Positions 1 to 13,470 of a stretch of 64,000 bases of DNA are shown here, piece after piece. The DNA is from Osedax frankpressi. Its lineage: Eukaryota > Annelida > Polychaeta > Sabellida > Siboglinidae. Made by a program: the position numbers and the translations under genes. Where the stretch lies: assembly GCA_964035775.1 (NCBI GenBank), contig OZ038317.1, forward strand, positions 21,238,587 through 21,302,586. Reading direction: 5' to 3'. The notes beneath the pieces were generated by a model. It saw nothing but the letters and a program-made list of their open reading frames with translations. It made no database searches and had not been told where the DNA came from. Position 1 is the stretch's first letter, and the number at the start of each line of letters is the position of its first letter.

Positions 1-1097
1 ATTCAATGGTAATTTTTTGTATTAGTCTACTTATAGAAATTAAGAATTTTTAATTCATATTTATTATTCACGTATAATACTTTCAGTAAAATCTAAGATT
101 ACTCGATTGAATATATCTTCCATATAATATTACCTGTTATTATTATAATTGATAATCCTGAAGATATTAAAAAAACAAATTTTTATATTAATATATTATT
201 TAGATAATATATTCATTAATATATTCTTTTATAAATAATAATTATAAAATAAAAATATTTTAATTCTCTACAATATTAATAATATATTATATATATAAAT
301 AATATAATAAATACATATATTAAAATCACATTCTCGATAATAAATAATTTCATTATGAAATATTTCTTATTACCTGGTGTCTTGGGTATAACCCATTAAC
401 AATGTTAATATATATTTTATATCAAATAAGAAAATGTTGAAAATAAAAAGTACTAAAAATGTTCTCTGTATTTAAAATATATATTTATATTTTTTAGATC
501 AAATTAGGATTAATCTATTTGTAAAATATTAATTTAATTAAAATATTTATAACAGATATTCAATAATACAAATTCTATTAAATGTATGAATTACTAGGAA
601 AAATATGTTAATATATATATTAACTAATCAATTTAACTCACAAAAGAAAGTTTTTAAACTTTCGAAAAATTACAGAAAAGGCAATAGAAATGTAAATATT
701 GGCATTAAATAAATAATTCTCATGTTAAGTAATAGTATATTAACTCACTAAACCTAACAATACATTAATACTATTTATGAAAGTTTAATTACTACTAATT
801 TGAGTGATTATTTATCTAACCTAGTCTCTAACATAACTTACATAAATACTATATCTATTATTAAAAAGAATTTGCATACTATATTCATAAGTGAATACCA
901 TTTACTAATTAATAAATAGTAATATAACTACGCAAATTATAATACATAATATATATCAAATTAAATTACACATAATGCAAAATGAAATTTACTCATTTGT
1001 TCATTTTGTTTGGTTTCCAATAAACGAGTTTAGCTTAATTTGCATAAATAAACTCTCGTACTCACATACACGCAAGTACGGATGCTTACATTTTTAC
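1..1097. other. AT-rich noncoding stretch (3' side of the MsrB gene)
   Basis: This stretch lies downstream of the third MsrB exon on the minus strand. The last MsrB exon is expected to carry an AHLGHVF-like segment and the catalytic RYCINSAS-like segment. I looked for it on the minus strand here and did not find it, so it is probably beyond the window edge. I see no other coding sequence. Confidence 0.5.
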
Positions 1098-2700
1098 ATG
1101 TGATCTCGATGCGAAGGTAGCCATAAGAGTTGTCGTCGGTCCTATCGAGGTGTTCGGCTGCACTACCAGCTCCGTTATCGCCGTTGGCATTGTAACCTTT
1201 TGCGCTTGTGAAGGAAGGCCAACCGCACCCCGAATCATATTTTTCAATGGAACTGTTGGCGGGATTCAATAAGATTTTCGAAAAACAGATAATGGGAATA
1301 AATTAATTTGCAAATGTTGAAAATCATCAATTGAGGTGAAATCAGACATATTTGATTTGAAGTTGCTAAGAGGGTTAATTGCTAATATTGATTTAAGGGT
1401 TTGGTTTAGGGATATAGGAATAAATACTGTGAATAAGCTTAGGATTTGGGAATATTATTTTAAATATTATAGGGATACTATTATATTTTTGGAATACTAT
1501 AATAATGTGTTAAAAACCTGTACAACTAGAAAAAGTATTAATTAGATAAGGATCAAGTCAATGAAGTGAAATAAACAATTGCCATTACTAAACTGATAAT
1601 AAAAATAGTTAAACAAGATAAGATAAACGAATACAAATTTCATTGTGAAAAAGTGTAACTTTAATAAAAGATTACAATTATAAAAATAAGATACTCGTGA
1701 AAGATAAAGGAAGGTATTGATAAAGGAAGGTATTGATAAAGGAAGGTAAAGATAAAGGAAGTTAAAGATAAAGGAAGGTATTGATAAAGGAAGGTAAATA
1801 TAACAGAAGGTAAAGATAAAGGAAGGTATTGATAAAAGAAGGTATTGATAAAGGAAGGTATTGATAAAGGAAGGTATTGATAAAATAAGGTATTGATAAA
1901 GGAAGTTATTGATAAAAGAAGGTAAAGATTAAGGAAGGTATTGATAAAATAAGGTATTGATAAAAGAAGATATTGATAAATGAAGGTAAAGATAAAAGAA
2001 TGTGGAGATAAAAGAAGGTAAAGATAAAGGAAGGTAAAGATAAAAGAAGGTAAAGATAAAGGAAGGTATTGATAAAGGAAGGTAAAGATAAAAGAAGGCA
2101 AAGATAAAAGAAGGTAAAGATAAAGGAAGGTAAAGATAAAAGAAGTTAAAGATAAAGGAAGGTAAAGATAAAAGAAGGTAAAGATAAAGGAAGGTATTGA
2201 TAAAGGAAGGTAAAGATAAAAGAAGGCAAAGATAAAAGAAGGTAAAGATAAAGGAAGGTAAAGATAAAAGAAGTTAAAGATAAAAACCTGAACAAATCAT
2301 AACCACAACAAATGCAGTTATAAATTCCTTGTTCTTTATTTTTCAAATATTCTCCAGAATATTTCTGATGAAATATAATCCAAGTAATATACAAATTTGT
2401 AGTTGACAAAATAAAAACAATATATTAATGAAATATTCAGGAATATTATTAAAATGAATGAATTAATGAATAACGCCTCATCTAACTGGTTCTGTATCCT
2501 TCAGACGGCAAATATTATTAAAATGAATGAATTAATGAATAACGCCTCATCTAACTGGTTCTGTATCCTTCAGACGGCAAATATTATTAAAATGAATGAA
2601 TTAATGAATAATGCCTCATCTAACTGGTTCTGTATCCTTCAGACGGCAGATATTATACTCCTCCTTCGTTAAACGTTGTTTCCACTGTTCATCTGAATTA
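1098..2700 (-). CDS. MsrB: methionine-R-sulfoxide reductase B, partial (three exons)
   Basis: This enzyme reduces methionine-R-sulfoxide in proteins, usually with thioredoxin as electron donor. Three minus-strand exons join in phase. The first (about 2692 to 2625; its start is uncertain and could lie upstream) encodes DEQWKQRLTKEEYNICRLK, the usual N-terminal helix. The second (2364-2288) encodes KYSGEYLKNKEQGIYNC and the first zinc CxxC pair (CICC). The third (1252-1098) encodes KYDSGCGWPSF and GYLRIEITC, which starts the second zinc pair. Donors and acceptors are GT/AG, and the phases (0, 2, 1) fit. The loop after WPSF is longer than usual and rich in Gly, Asn and Ala. The initiator ATG and the last exon with the catalytic Cys are not found. 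The stretch upstream of the first exon reads LSSCFNRNFLLTTLQT, which could be part of a mitochondrial presequence. Family assignment is firm; the gene ends are not. Confidence 0.88.
1690..2286. repeat. 16-bp purine-rich minisatellite in an MsrB intron
   Basis: Units follow gataaaggaaggtatt or gataaaggaaggtaaa, with small variants, for about 590 bp. On the coding (minus) strand the array begins at the splice donor of the second MsrB exon, so the first intron bases are already repeat-like. The long apparent ORFs across it are low-complexity artefacts of a repeat period that is a multiple of three per 48 bp. Confidence 0.9.
2450..2662. repeat. 69-bp tandem repeat (3 copies) spanning an MsrB exon end and splice donor
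   Basis: Three copies start at 2454, 2523 and 2592. Each carries the last codons of the first MsrB exon (CRLKDTEP on the minus strand) and the following GTTAGA donor. The copy nearest the exon is the functional one; the other two lie in the intron as exact pseudo-exon ends with donors at about 2556 and 2487. Confidence 0.88.
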
Positions 2701-3532
2701 ATCGTTTGTAGCGTCGTGAGCAGGAAGTTGCGATTAAAACAGCTTGATAGCCATGGGGATAGACTTATATTGTAATTGATAAACACAGCTTAATGGTGGT
2801 GTAAATATAAGTCGCTACCATTTTTAGGTACAATTGTTATGTACAATTATTAGGTACAATTGCTAAGTATAAATATTAGGTATAATTGTTAAGTACAATT
2901 GTTAAGTATAATTGTTAGGTATAATAATTATATACAATGATTACGTAATATTGTCGGATGTCATAAATTATTACCAGTAATTTTTGATGCTTCTTCTTTA
3001 CTTAATACTTTTGTTTTATTCTCCATTGCAGAATTAAGATATCGAATTGAAACTGCGATAGGGAAATATTATCTTTTTTTATTCAATTTAATAAGTTTAA
3101 TAATAACAAGAATTACTAACACAAGTTAGCTTTTTAAAGTTTAGTTAATTAAATCACATATATCTACAAATGTGTTTTTAATGAGATGTCCTGAGATAAC
3201 TAGATCATTACAATATAAGCTAATTCTTAAATACTGAAGTTCTGAACTATTGAAAAGTAGTTGTGAAATTACTATAAAATGCTCTAAACATAATTTCGCA
3301 CTGTCAGAGTGATTTGCACTTTGTTAATTCAGCAAGCATTTTATTTATATTCATGTGCAATTATATAACTTAAAACTATTATATAACTTAAGTGGAATAA
3401 ATAGATGGCAGGTTGTTTATTTTAGTTGAATATTGCTAGAACAACAAAATTTCGGGTTGTACGATCAAATTTAAAGCATGAAAATGTTTATCCATAGTAA
3501 TACATTCTGTAAAAAAGAATATAGTACCTCCA

Positions 3533-3676
3533 ATGCCGTCGAAGTATTACAGTATTTCACAACTCACTCGGCTAACAGAAATAATTGAAAAGACGTTGTT
3601 GATGGACAGAACATTTAATTTACATTGGACGCAATTACTGGAAATGACAGAAAGCACATTCAGGAAAAATCATTGA
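3533..3676 (+). CDS. short unrecognised ORF or exon candidate
   Basis: An open frame of 47 codons begins with ATG (MPSKYYSISQLTRLTEII...) and is rich in charged and hydrophobic residues spaced as in helices. It sits in a patch clearly less AT-rich than its surroundings. Just past the stop, another frame stays open for about 20 codons (start EKSLKRSHFIDLLLYSDI), which could mean a frameshift or an intron. I do not recognise a family. It may be a remnant, a small exon, or chance. Confidence 0.3.
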   Translation: MPSKYYSISQLTRLTEIIEKTLLMDRTFNLHWTQLLEMTESTFRKNH

Positions 3677-4025
3677 AACGGTCGCATTTCATTGACCTAC
3701 TTCTCTATTCAGATATTACGCATGAGATGTAATGCACTTTACTCTACATATCCAATGTATTGGATATAACCACGCCTTCCACATGACTGCTCTCGAGACT
3801 TGTTGAATATTAACGAGGATGGTACAACTACTCGAATTCCTACGTCAAAACAGACCTGGGTTAACGGACAGTGGAAATAAAAACTTAATTTAGGGCATTT
3901 CACGATATGCTATTATATGCTTTAGGCAGGATGCCTTTTCCATTACATCGACCCGAGAGCAATAAAAACATACAGAATTGTTAAACTGTTATACTATCAT
4001 ACTATTCATATGATTTATCAGATCA

Positions 4026-4196
4026 CTACATTTTTAGTAATTCATACATCGTTAATCTAATCTTTATAAACTCGGCGCATAAAGACGTCGACTTAAACTT
4101 AACATATATAAATTTCTGCTTCTTATTATTCATCGTCATGGCTACCGATACCTTGTTATTATTACCAATAGCATAGATACATAGTCCTTTCCACAT
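4026..4196 (-). CDS. short unrecognised ORF or exon candidate
   Basis: An open frame of 56 codons on the minus strand starts MWKGLCIYAIGNN and ends at TAG. It is basic, with several Lys and Tyr residues, and lies in a slightly less AT-rich patch upstream of MsrB on the same strand. It could be a leader exon, an unrelated small ORF, or chance. No family is recognised. Confidence 0.22.
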   Translation of the reverse strand: MWKGLCIYAIGNNNKVSVAMTMNNKKQKFIYVKFKSTSLCAEFIKIRLTMYELLKM

Positions 4197-6087
4197 GCTT
4201 ACTGTGGCGAAATCAAATATTTATTAGGAATAATATGGATACGATGATATTTTTAAAAAATCAGCAGCATTATAAAAACAACGGATACATTGTTTGCTAG
4301 AATTCATTTGGAACAATATTAATTATTATATAAATATAGAATATTTAGTAGTAATATATTCTTATTCAATATATTCTATAGTGTATAGTATATAGTATTA
4401 TAAAAAAATGTCATTACATCTAAGGGACTAAAATAAATTACATGAACAATTTGTATGATATATTAGCTATCAATCAAACTAAAATATTACCCTACATATA
4501 TAAGGAAAACTATGTAGTTACTATTTCAAAAATTTATGTTCCAAGGTAATCTTTGGTATGTCTAAGAATAAATTCTCATTTCAAAATTATTTTTAAAATA
4601 ATATATAGAAATTAAATATTAATTCTAATTTGTAAGATTTTTTCACGACTCTATAGATATTTTAGAGTATAACTAATATTATATATAATATAATAAATGT
4701 AGCAGTGTAATGCTATATTTCTCTATATCGAATTAATGAAAATATCTGAGGAAATAAACTAAATTAATCAGTGACCTATATACTACAAATATAGGATTTT
4801 CTATCATTATATTAATAAGTAGAGATAATATTAACAAATATCAAAAGTTTATTAGAATATATTATATATTACTCATATTTAATTATAAAAACTAACATTT
4901 TATATTAGATCTATTAATTAATTTTAAAATGTAATTTCTCATTATTTACCAATGATTTTAATTTATATGCTATCTAATCCATAGAGGTCGAATATTATTG
5001 TTTATGTTTATTTTGTAATATTATGCCAGTTTCGCAATTTCAATGAATAAAACTAAATTTATGGAAATAAAAGATATATTTTCTAATTATGCGTCTCTCT
5101 ATTCAATATTTACGAAAGTCAAAAAAGATGATAGATTACTATTCACAGTTTCATCCCAGTGTTCTCTCAATGCAGCAATTTCTTGATTTTGGTTAGTATG
5201 TTTGAATATAATAAATAATTATAAAATAGAACATCTATTATCTGATTTTGTATATAAATTTAACATTTATTTTTATTTAAAATTTCTTATATAACTGTAA
5301 ATTACAAAATATCACAGTGAATATACCATGCATACAGTGTATTATAAATTCTATTTGTATAGTTTTGTACCGTTAATTTTCCAAGACGAGATTACATATA
5401 AATAATCATATATGGTTGAAATGGTATTAAATTTATCATAAACTGTGTTTCTATTTGAAGAAGCTTGTAAATAGTCATATTCAGCTGTTCCACTATTCTA
5501 GTTCGATTATTAGTGATTGACATTGATCCATATAATTCCATAATATTGATATATACTGCATGTTGGTGTTATATTATGACTACAATTATTTATGTTAATT
5601 GATCGTCTTACATTTAATACACATCTGATATTTTATACAGCGTTTATCCTTTTTTTTAATAGTTGCGTTCCTTTACATATAATAATCAATTTTTTATAAA
5701 TAATGTTATAAATAATAAATAAATCTAAAAAAAAAAGATTTTAATATAAATTCTTGTGATTTATATATTATATCAATTATATTGTCTATGATTGATATAA
5801 AGAATCAAATTAAATTCCAATATTTAAAAAAAACTGTTCCTATTGAATTTTATAAATAATAATTAATAATTGTTAATATTAAAATTAATTGTATTCATAT
5901 TAGTTAAGTAGTAATATAAAAATACAGATAGTTATAAACAAATTTATGACAAATCAAATATGCTAAATTATTGTCCACAATTTCAGCCTAATTTATTTTA
6001 TATGCCAGTTTAGTAGGAATTCTTTAAATTCATATCCTTATGTATGCATATATTCATTTAAATATAAAACTTAGGAGTGTATTTTAT

Positions 6088-6124
<37 letters not shown>

Positions 6125-8224
6125 TTTAGATATATATTAATATATTTATGTATTAATTGAATTATACCCTAAGCTCATACAAATTATGCACTAATCATTT
6201 ATTGTGAGTAATTTGTACTTATTTTCACAGTTCTTATTGTAGTCAATTAAGGTATAATAATATCAATAAGTGAGTAGGGAATGTTTTGTTATTTACTTAT
6301 TCTATTTATAAGATAGTTTTTCTAGCTTCAGTTATTAATGTTATCGCTATTATATTAATCATATGTTATATTATATGTGTCATAAAATATATTATAAGAC
6401 ACTATACTTAATGTTAAACTATATTGACTCTATTATCTTGGTATCACAATATTTGTCTAAATTGATATCCTAATTTGGACATTATTATTTCACATGATAT
6501 ATGTTAAATAGTGTATTCTATCTCACTAAAACAAGCCAATCTAGTTTAACATTAAGATTAATATCACAAGAAACGAGATAACAACAATTATACAAAATTA
6601 AATAATTATTTTAAACAAAAAATAAACAATATTTTAAATTCAAATAAAATATATTTGTACTTTTATATTTTTATTATAAAACAACAATTAAAATGATCTG
6701 GATTGTTTCCTGGTCATGTGTACCTCCATTAAAACGTTTTCATCAGTGTCTTAGATGTAGTTTAGATTTTGGCTGTGTATAGTTATGTATATACATTTTA
6801 GTAACCACTATATACTATCGCTTTAACACACCACACAGTAACTACATGCTCTATTGTTATTTATTTATATTAAAATGTTTATTTAAACTTATTATTATAC
6901 ACATGATGTACATATTCATATGTCTATATATACATGTGTATGATGTATCCAGAATGTAAGCTTGATTTGTATTATAACTCACTTTAGATATATTGAAAGA
7001 AATATATTCATATATTTCTATAGAAATTCTGTGTAAAATTTAGAAATACATTATATCTATATTAATATATAGATATATATCCTGGTTTAGAATTAATATA
7101 TTAGCATTATATAATACAAATTTACACATATATTCTCACTTTCGTTGGTTAAATTCAAATACTAATTATGATATATATTATTTTATATATAACTTTGAGT
7201 ATTGTAAACACATAAATTCTTATGTAAGTATATATTATAATACTCTAATATTCAGGTTTATATTTAAATCCTGATGAATCACACAGTTATATAATGTTCT
7301 TAGTATCTGCTTATAATATTATTAATTATATATATAATTATATTTTACAATAAAGCCAAGTGAGACGATTATAATTTAAATGTAAACTTTTATTTTTGAT
7401 TTCTTTTATTTATGTTATTATAATATAAAACAGAACATTTTCATAGATAATTATCAAGGTATTCCTGATTATTTATATATTTGCTAAAGATTGTTCTAGA
7501 ACAATCCTTGCTAAAATTGTCCTAGAACAAATATTTAGGCATATATTAATTAAGTTTCTCAGACAATTAAAAAATATATTCTAGCTTAGCTGGGTTAATT
7601 GTATCTTGTATATTGTAAAGAAGAATTAATTATCTATACTTATGTGTAATATGTATATAAAAGTTATTGCACTTACAAAATATTAAAATATTGTATATTG
7701 TAATTTATTTTTAATATTTATGTATTAATTATTATATATATATATATATATTTAAATTTATAATTATTTTTTATAATTTAAATAATATTCATCTAAAAAA
7801 GTTGTCAAAACTAATTTATTGTTATTTATTATTATCATGTTTTTATTTATAATGTATTTTTCTAAATAAGTCCCACATTTTCTGATGTATAATTGTTATC
7901 AACAAAATGTTATCATCGTAATATTATAGTATGATGAGTATTCATTAGTTATTAATATTATATTTATTCATAAATATTTTATTTTACAAATTGTTATATA
8001 TTTAATTTGATCAGGTTTTTATTCTTACCATTACATTTTATAAATATTACAAATATTGGTGAATTTAGAAAAATATCAACTTTAAAGTAACATTATTATA
8101 TTATTATATTAATATACCCATGATATATAACATAATAATAATATATAATTTATAGGAGTATTATCATGTGAGTAATTCATTTCAGAAAGTATGAAATATT
8201 AAATAAATCAAACTCCCATTAAAT

Positions 8225-8428
8225 ATGAATCTCCAATCGCCCATCGATATCTACTTGGAAAGACCGAGAGCAAACTGCAGTTTGGAAATAAATAATGCCA
8301 CTTTGTCAAATATTATCCAAGAAAATAAAACTTGTAAAAAAATGATAGATGCAAAATCATCACATAAAGATAGAATTAAAAATATATTAAATAATCAAGA
8401 AGATTACTTGTATTGCAAATTAAAATGA
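8225..8428 (+). CDS. short unrecognised ORF (67 codons)
   Basis: The ORF starts MNLQSPIDIYLERPRANCSL, and its first 60 bases are much less AT-rich than the flanks. The rest is Lys/Asn/Ile-rich and hydrophilic. No signal peptide, membrane segment or known motif is visible. A possible acceptor (ctgcag) lies inside it, so the coding part may begin later. It may be a real small exon or chance. Confidence 0.27.
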   Translation: MNLQSPIDIYLERPRANCSLEINNATLSNIIQENKTCKKMIDAKSSHKDRIKNILNNQEDYLYCKLK

Positions 8429-11400
8429 TATAAGATACAGAGAATTGTTAGAGTAACAAATAAATATTTATAAATGTATATTTTATCCTGTTAAATATTA
8501 TTCTACAAATGTCTATGTGCATTTTCTGATAAATCATTATTCACATTGTCATATGAATATCCTCAATATCAATAAACTTTCTGTGGTGTGCAGATTTTCA
8601 TAGATGCCAATAAATTGTATTGTTCTTTCTTGTCATAAATTTATAAATAATTAAACTTTTGAATACATTTAAATAACAATAAATAACAATATAAATAAAG
8701 TTAATATGTGTAAATAAAATAATTTTATTGTTATTATTAGATTTTTATTATTATTATTGTAATGTTTTTAATATTATAAAATAAGAATCTAATACACTCA
8801 GAATATATCTTTAAAATAGTTTCGTAATAATATTAATATACACTTTAGGACCTGTTACAATGTGCAATCCTCACCTGAATCTTAATATGTGTACATAAAT
8901 ATCTCTGAATTAAAATTTAAAAATATGATTTAACATCAAAATATAAATCTAATTATAAAAAATGAAACCATGAACAATTTAATATTTTGTATCTGCAAAT
9001 TTTGTAACTAATTTTTAGTCAAATCTATTTGTTCATAAAAAATGGCTTCAGCAACCAACTTTTACTATGAAAACCACTTGCCCCTAAAATAACATTATTA
9101 CTATTGTCAGAAGTATTGTTCCAATATTTATTAATTGATATTCATTACTGTAAAAACTGGACAATTTCTTGATATTTATTTGAAATTCATTTGAAAATGC
9201 ATTTGAAATTCTGATATCACACTTCCATTAATTGTGAATTTATAGATAATTGATTATTAGATTAAAGTTTCATTATCTGTCGTTGCTATTTTAAACTTTA
9301 TACCCACGATTAATATTAAATTTATATTTAATATACATCAAATATAATCATTAATATCTTGTATGGGTATAATACTGCGATATGGGTACATTCATCCGCC
9401 TATGTCATTAGGAAATCGTGCGATGTTTGACGTTTCATTCATGTAAACCCATTCATCAAAATGATTACAGATTACATAACTTACTCGAGAATGATTCGAC
9501 TTTTGGTGCATTTATGAATACTGAAATAGTTTCCAAAGTACAATTTAAATAATTACCATTTGCTTATAATAGTGTAATTAATGGCAGAATAAGTGGATTT
9601 ATCCATAACTAATAAATTATACTCATTAGTTAATATTTAGCATGATACTACAAAAATGTCATATTATTAAAAAATAATATACTTCTTAAGGCAAGTACAT
9701 TTGATTTAATAATATAAGTATTATATACATTTTTAATAATCAATATATATTTATAATAAATAATATCTATTTCATAATGAAATTTATATTATTTATCAAT
9801 TAATTCATATAAGTGCATATTTCATAATATGTATCCACTAATAAGTTCACAGGATTGTCTATTTCTTGATATTCTATCCTATTTATTATTTCATTATGCT
9901 ATTAAATATCAATAAATATATAGTAAACAATTCTAAACAATTTAAACATAAATTTTAATAACAATACCAACAATTACCATATAAAACATATCAAAGTAAT
10001 GTTTTTTGTTAAAGTATAAAAATAAACTTCTATCTAAATAAATATTTTATATTTTTATAACATAGACAATTATTAGTTGTTCTAAATTAGTATACCAAAA
10101 ATGTATACAATTAACTTAGCATATTTTAAATAGATATCTGAACTACTTTATTATCCTAGGATGATCTTAAGCGTAGAATAACTGTTCCTAGTATCCTAGG
10201 ACATTATAATAGTCCTAGGACATTCTATACTTTATGATAAAACTAGGATAATAATTTGTTCTTCGGCAAACACAAATACCTAAATATTGTTCAATAATAA
10301 TCATAATCTATTTTTGTTCATCTTTTTATCTTTGATTATTTAGTTACATCATATGGTGTCTTGGGCATGTGTTACTACTATTACTATTTGTATGTATGCA
10401 ATAAACAAGACAATAAGATATATTATAAAAATGTATTGTTTATTAATATTTTACTACCATGTAAATATAAATAACTGGAATATGTGTACTTAATTATAGA
10501 ATGGAATATTATTATATAATTATAGCCATTGTAATTTATATATATATATATATATATATTGAATATATATATATCATGATACACATGATACAGTCAACTT
10601 TATAAAACACCCTACAAACATAACTGCAATACATTAACCCCAAAGCATTCCTATCTTCTTGTGTCTACTTTACACAGTGTACAATCACTGTATAAACTAC
10701 TTATTGACCAACACTGCTCTACTATTTATGATATTCTGACTCGTCTATACACGAAAACCTTTACATATGAGGTAGCTTTATGAATTAACCAAAATAAGTA
10801 ATCAATAATTTCATTTTGATTGCATCATATGCTAATATATACGAAGTCTGTTCAGATATCCCTCCCTCCCTCCCACTTCCATTACACTCATTCCCTCCCT
10901 CCCTGTATCTATATATATTAAACATTTTACATAGAAATATATACTAATATTCTATTGTTATATATTCCATAGAAATATTATTATGCCAGATATGTATTGA
11001 AATTAAACAATAGTTTATATAATCTCTATTGTGCATTATGAACACTATATTTATCTAATAACACATTAATGTCATATGATACATACTAAACCTATAATCC
11101 AAGTAAATCACTTATAAATATAATAAGTTCCTTTGTTAATAACTTGTTAATAATTGTTAATATATTAATTATGTATTTCACTTACATTATACAGATTCAA
11201 TGAAACAATAATATTCCTAATATTGTTTAGAAATTATTATGTTAATATATATACAATATATTATCTATATTACATATACATTTTAGATTATTTTTATATC
11301 ATTCTAATATATTTATAATAAAATTATATGATTCCATGTAATTCTTTGTATTATAGAATTAATGTGCAATGTTATGTTAATGGATAGAGATAAAACATAT

Positions 11401-13189
11401 CTAGTTAAACTAGTTTAATTATTTACTATATTAATATAATAATAATAGTTTTAATATTGATATAATTTCCACTATTATTCATTTAAAATACTTATTATTT
11501 TAAATTTGTAGTAATATCATTTGCCTATTTCTTGTATGTCTATATAATTTGTATAGATATACTATCTATTTCCTATCATCCCTACTCATCTTCGATTTGA
11601 TTAATTCATCTCAAAAGATATATTTAATTATACTCAAGCATAAGATTACTAGTTATTATAATCTAATAAAAAATCTCCAACATTCTCAGGTTCTAAAGAT
11701 GGCAGTGAAAGATTATCCTTTCTGTTTCTGAAGAAGGAATTGCCTGTACGATTAGCTAACATAATGAAGGTTTCCTACATTTCAAAGTATATAAACTAGT
11801 AAAAATGGTACTCTAAGAATATGTCATGTTACTCTAAGAATAACAGGTGTCAATAACAAGAATATAGTTTTTTGTATGCAGCTCAATATTCTGATTAGCA
11901 ATAAATCGTGAGTTTATTCTCTTCTATGTTTTTAATATAAATCAATTTATATTATTATTTGAACAGTTAGACAATTTCAAGGTATTCAGTAAAAGAAAAG
12001 TAAAATTTTTGAAAATTTTTATTTTCAAACCTTAATTTCTTTTGTTAATTTTAATATTTATTTTTTTAATATATTTTAGAACAAATAAATTATAAAATTG
12101 GTTAAATAAAAATTTTAAAATGCTAGATAATATATTAGAATTTATCATACACAAAAATATACACGACCTTTTAAAAAATACCTGATATAAAATAGCTTGA
12201 TTATACATAATTTTCATTTAAATTTATTTTATATATTGATATATATCTTCTATGATTATGTATTTTGTTGAATTGTTCAAGGTATGTTTCAAGTGTTTTA
12301 AGTGTCGTCAAGTAATCGTGGTCTAGCAGATATAGTTTTATCTAGGCCTGTATGCACATTTAAAAACAAAATCATACATTTTCTAACCTAACCACACGAT
12401 TTTCTGTTGCTCTTATAATGATATGAAAGATATAAATATGTTATGTTTATGTCATATGCTTCAACTAATTGCAGTTCAAACATTATTCTCCTCAAAAAGA
12501 AAATTTCCAATCATTTATTTTTTTTCCTAGAAAAATAATTCAATTTAGTAATTAGATTAAAATTGTTCTAACGATTGCATAAATTTATAATATTTTTATA
12601 GTAAATCTTTTGTCTGCTATGATGCTATAATTATTAATAATTAGTAATAAATTTATCACATAATATTGTTCTTTTAATAATCTAATAATCTATTCTCTCA
12701 TAATTATTTTGTTAACATATAATAATAATGTGTAACTAAAATTAGATAATTTGTACAATACCTTTGACATATATTATATGAGAGAGTTTATATTCTATAT
12801 TATTGGGAAATTAATTTAACATCATTTAATGATTTATTTTGCATATTCAATACTTTTGAGCACTATTAACAAAGTTAAAATAAGATGGTTTCAATCCAAA
12901 GAATTTAGATGTTTGATAATTAACACTTAATCTTATGTATATTAAATATTTCTTCATAAATCTTGACTATTTAAATATATATTTCTGTAATTATAAATAT
13001 TATAAAGTAATATATGTTTTTATAAGTATTTACTTTTTTTTACAATCTTTATCATAATCCTATATCTTCACAAATATAAAACTCAATTCATTATATTCAA
13101 TCTAACATTACCTACATTTTCTTTATTTAATTTATTTTCTAATTTATTCCTAATGTTAGTGAACAATATTTAATTTTCTTTTTATTTTA

Positions 13190-13470
13190 TTGACAATGAC
13201 TTTTATAATAGCAGATAATCTCTTAAATATAATTTGGTGTCATTTAAGAACATCTGTTAATTCTTGTATTGTTAAATTATCACCAGGATTTAATTTCTAT
13301 GAAGTTTTTTCTAATTCACTACTTCTTTTCTTTTTATTTAAACAATTTAGACATACTTTAAGAATGTCTAAATTGTCTAAATTTAATATAAACTTCAAGT
13401 TTGAATAATACCAGATCTTTTTTAACTCACCGCATTTTAATAATATTGGATGTAAACTGTAAATATAAAA
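13190..13470 (-). pseudogene. candidate exon or decayed coding fragment, unrecognised
   Basis: On the minus strand, a good acceptor (T-rich tract then TTTACAG) at about 13457 is followed by an open frame starting LHPILLKCGELKKIWYYSN and then a strong donor (GTATGT). The same frame continues past it with two stops but coherent text such as LNPGDNLTIQELTDVLK. Either there is a short exon of about 34 codons, or this is a broken gene with two in-frame stops. No family was recognised. Confidence 0.25.

Noticed and set aside
1661-2409. Hydrophobic 146- and 87-codon minus-strand ORFs resembling membrane proteins
   Set aside because: They follow the 16-bp minisatellite. Only the short piece at 2288-2364 (an MsrB exon) is real coding sequence.
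370-10375. Shared string ggtgtcttggg at about 376 and 10354 as possible exons with an LGHV-like reading
   Set aside because: Both are on the wrong strand for MsrB, lack an open frame of useful length, and are too short to separate from chance.
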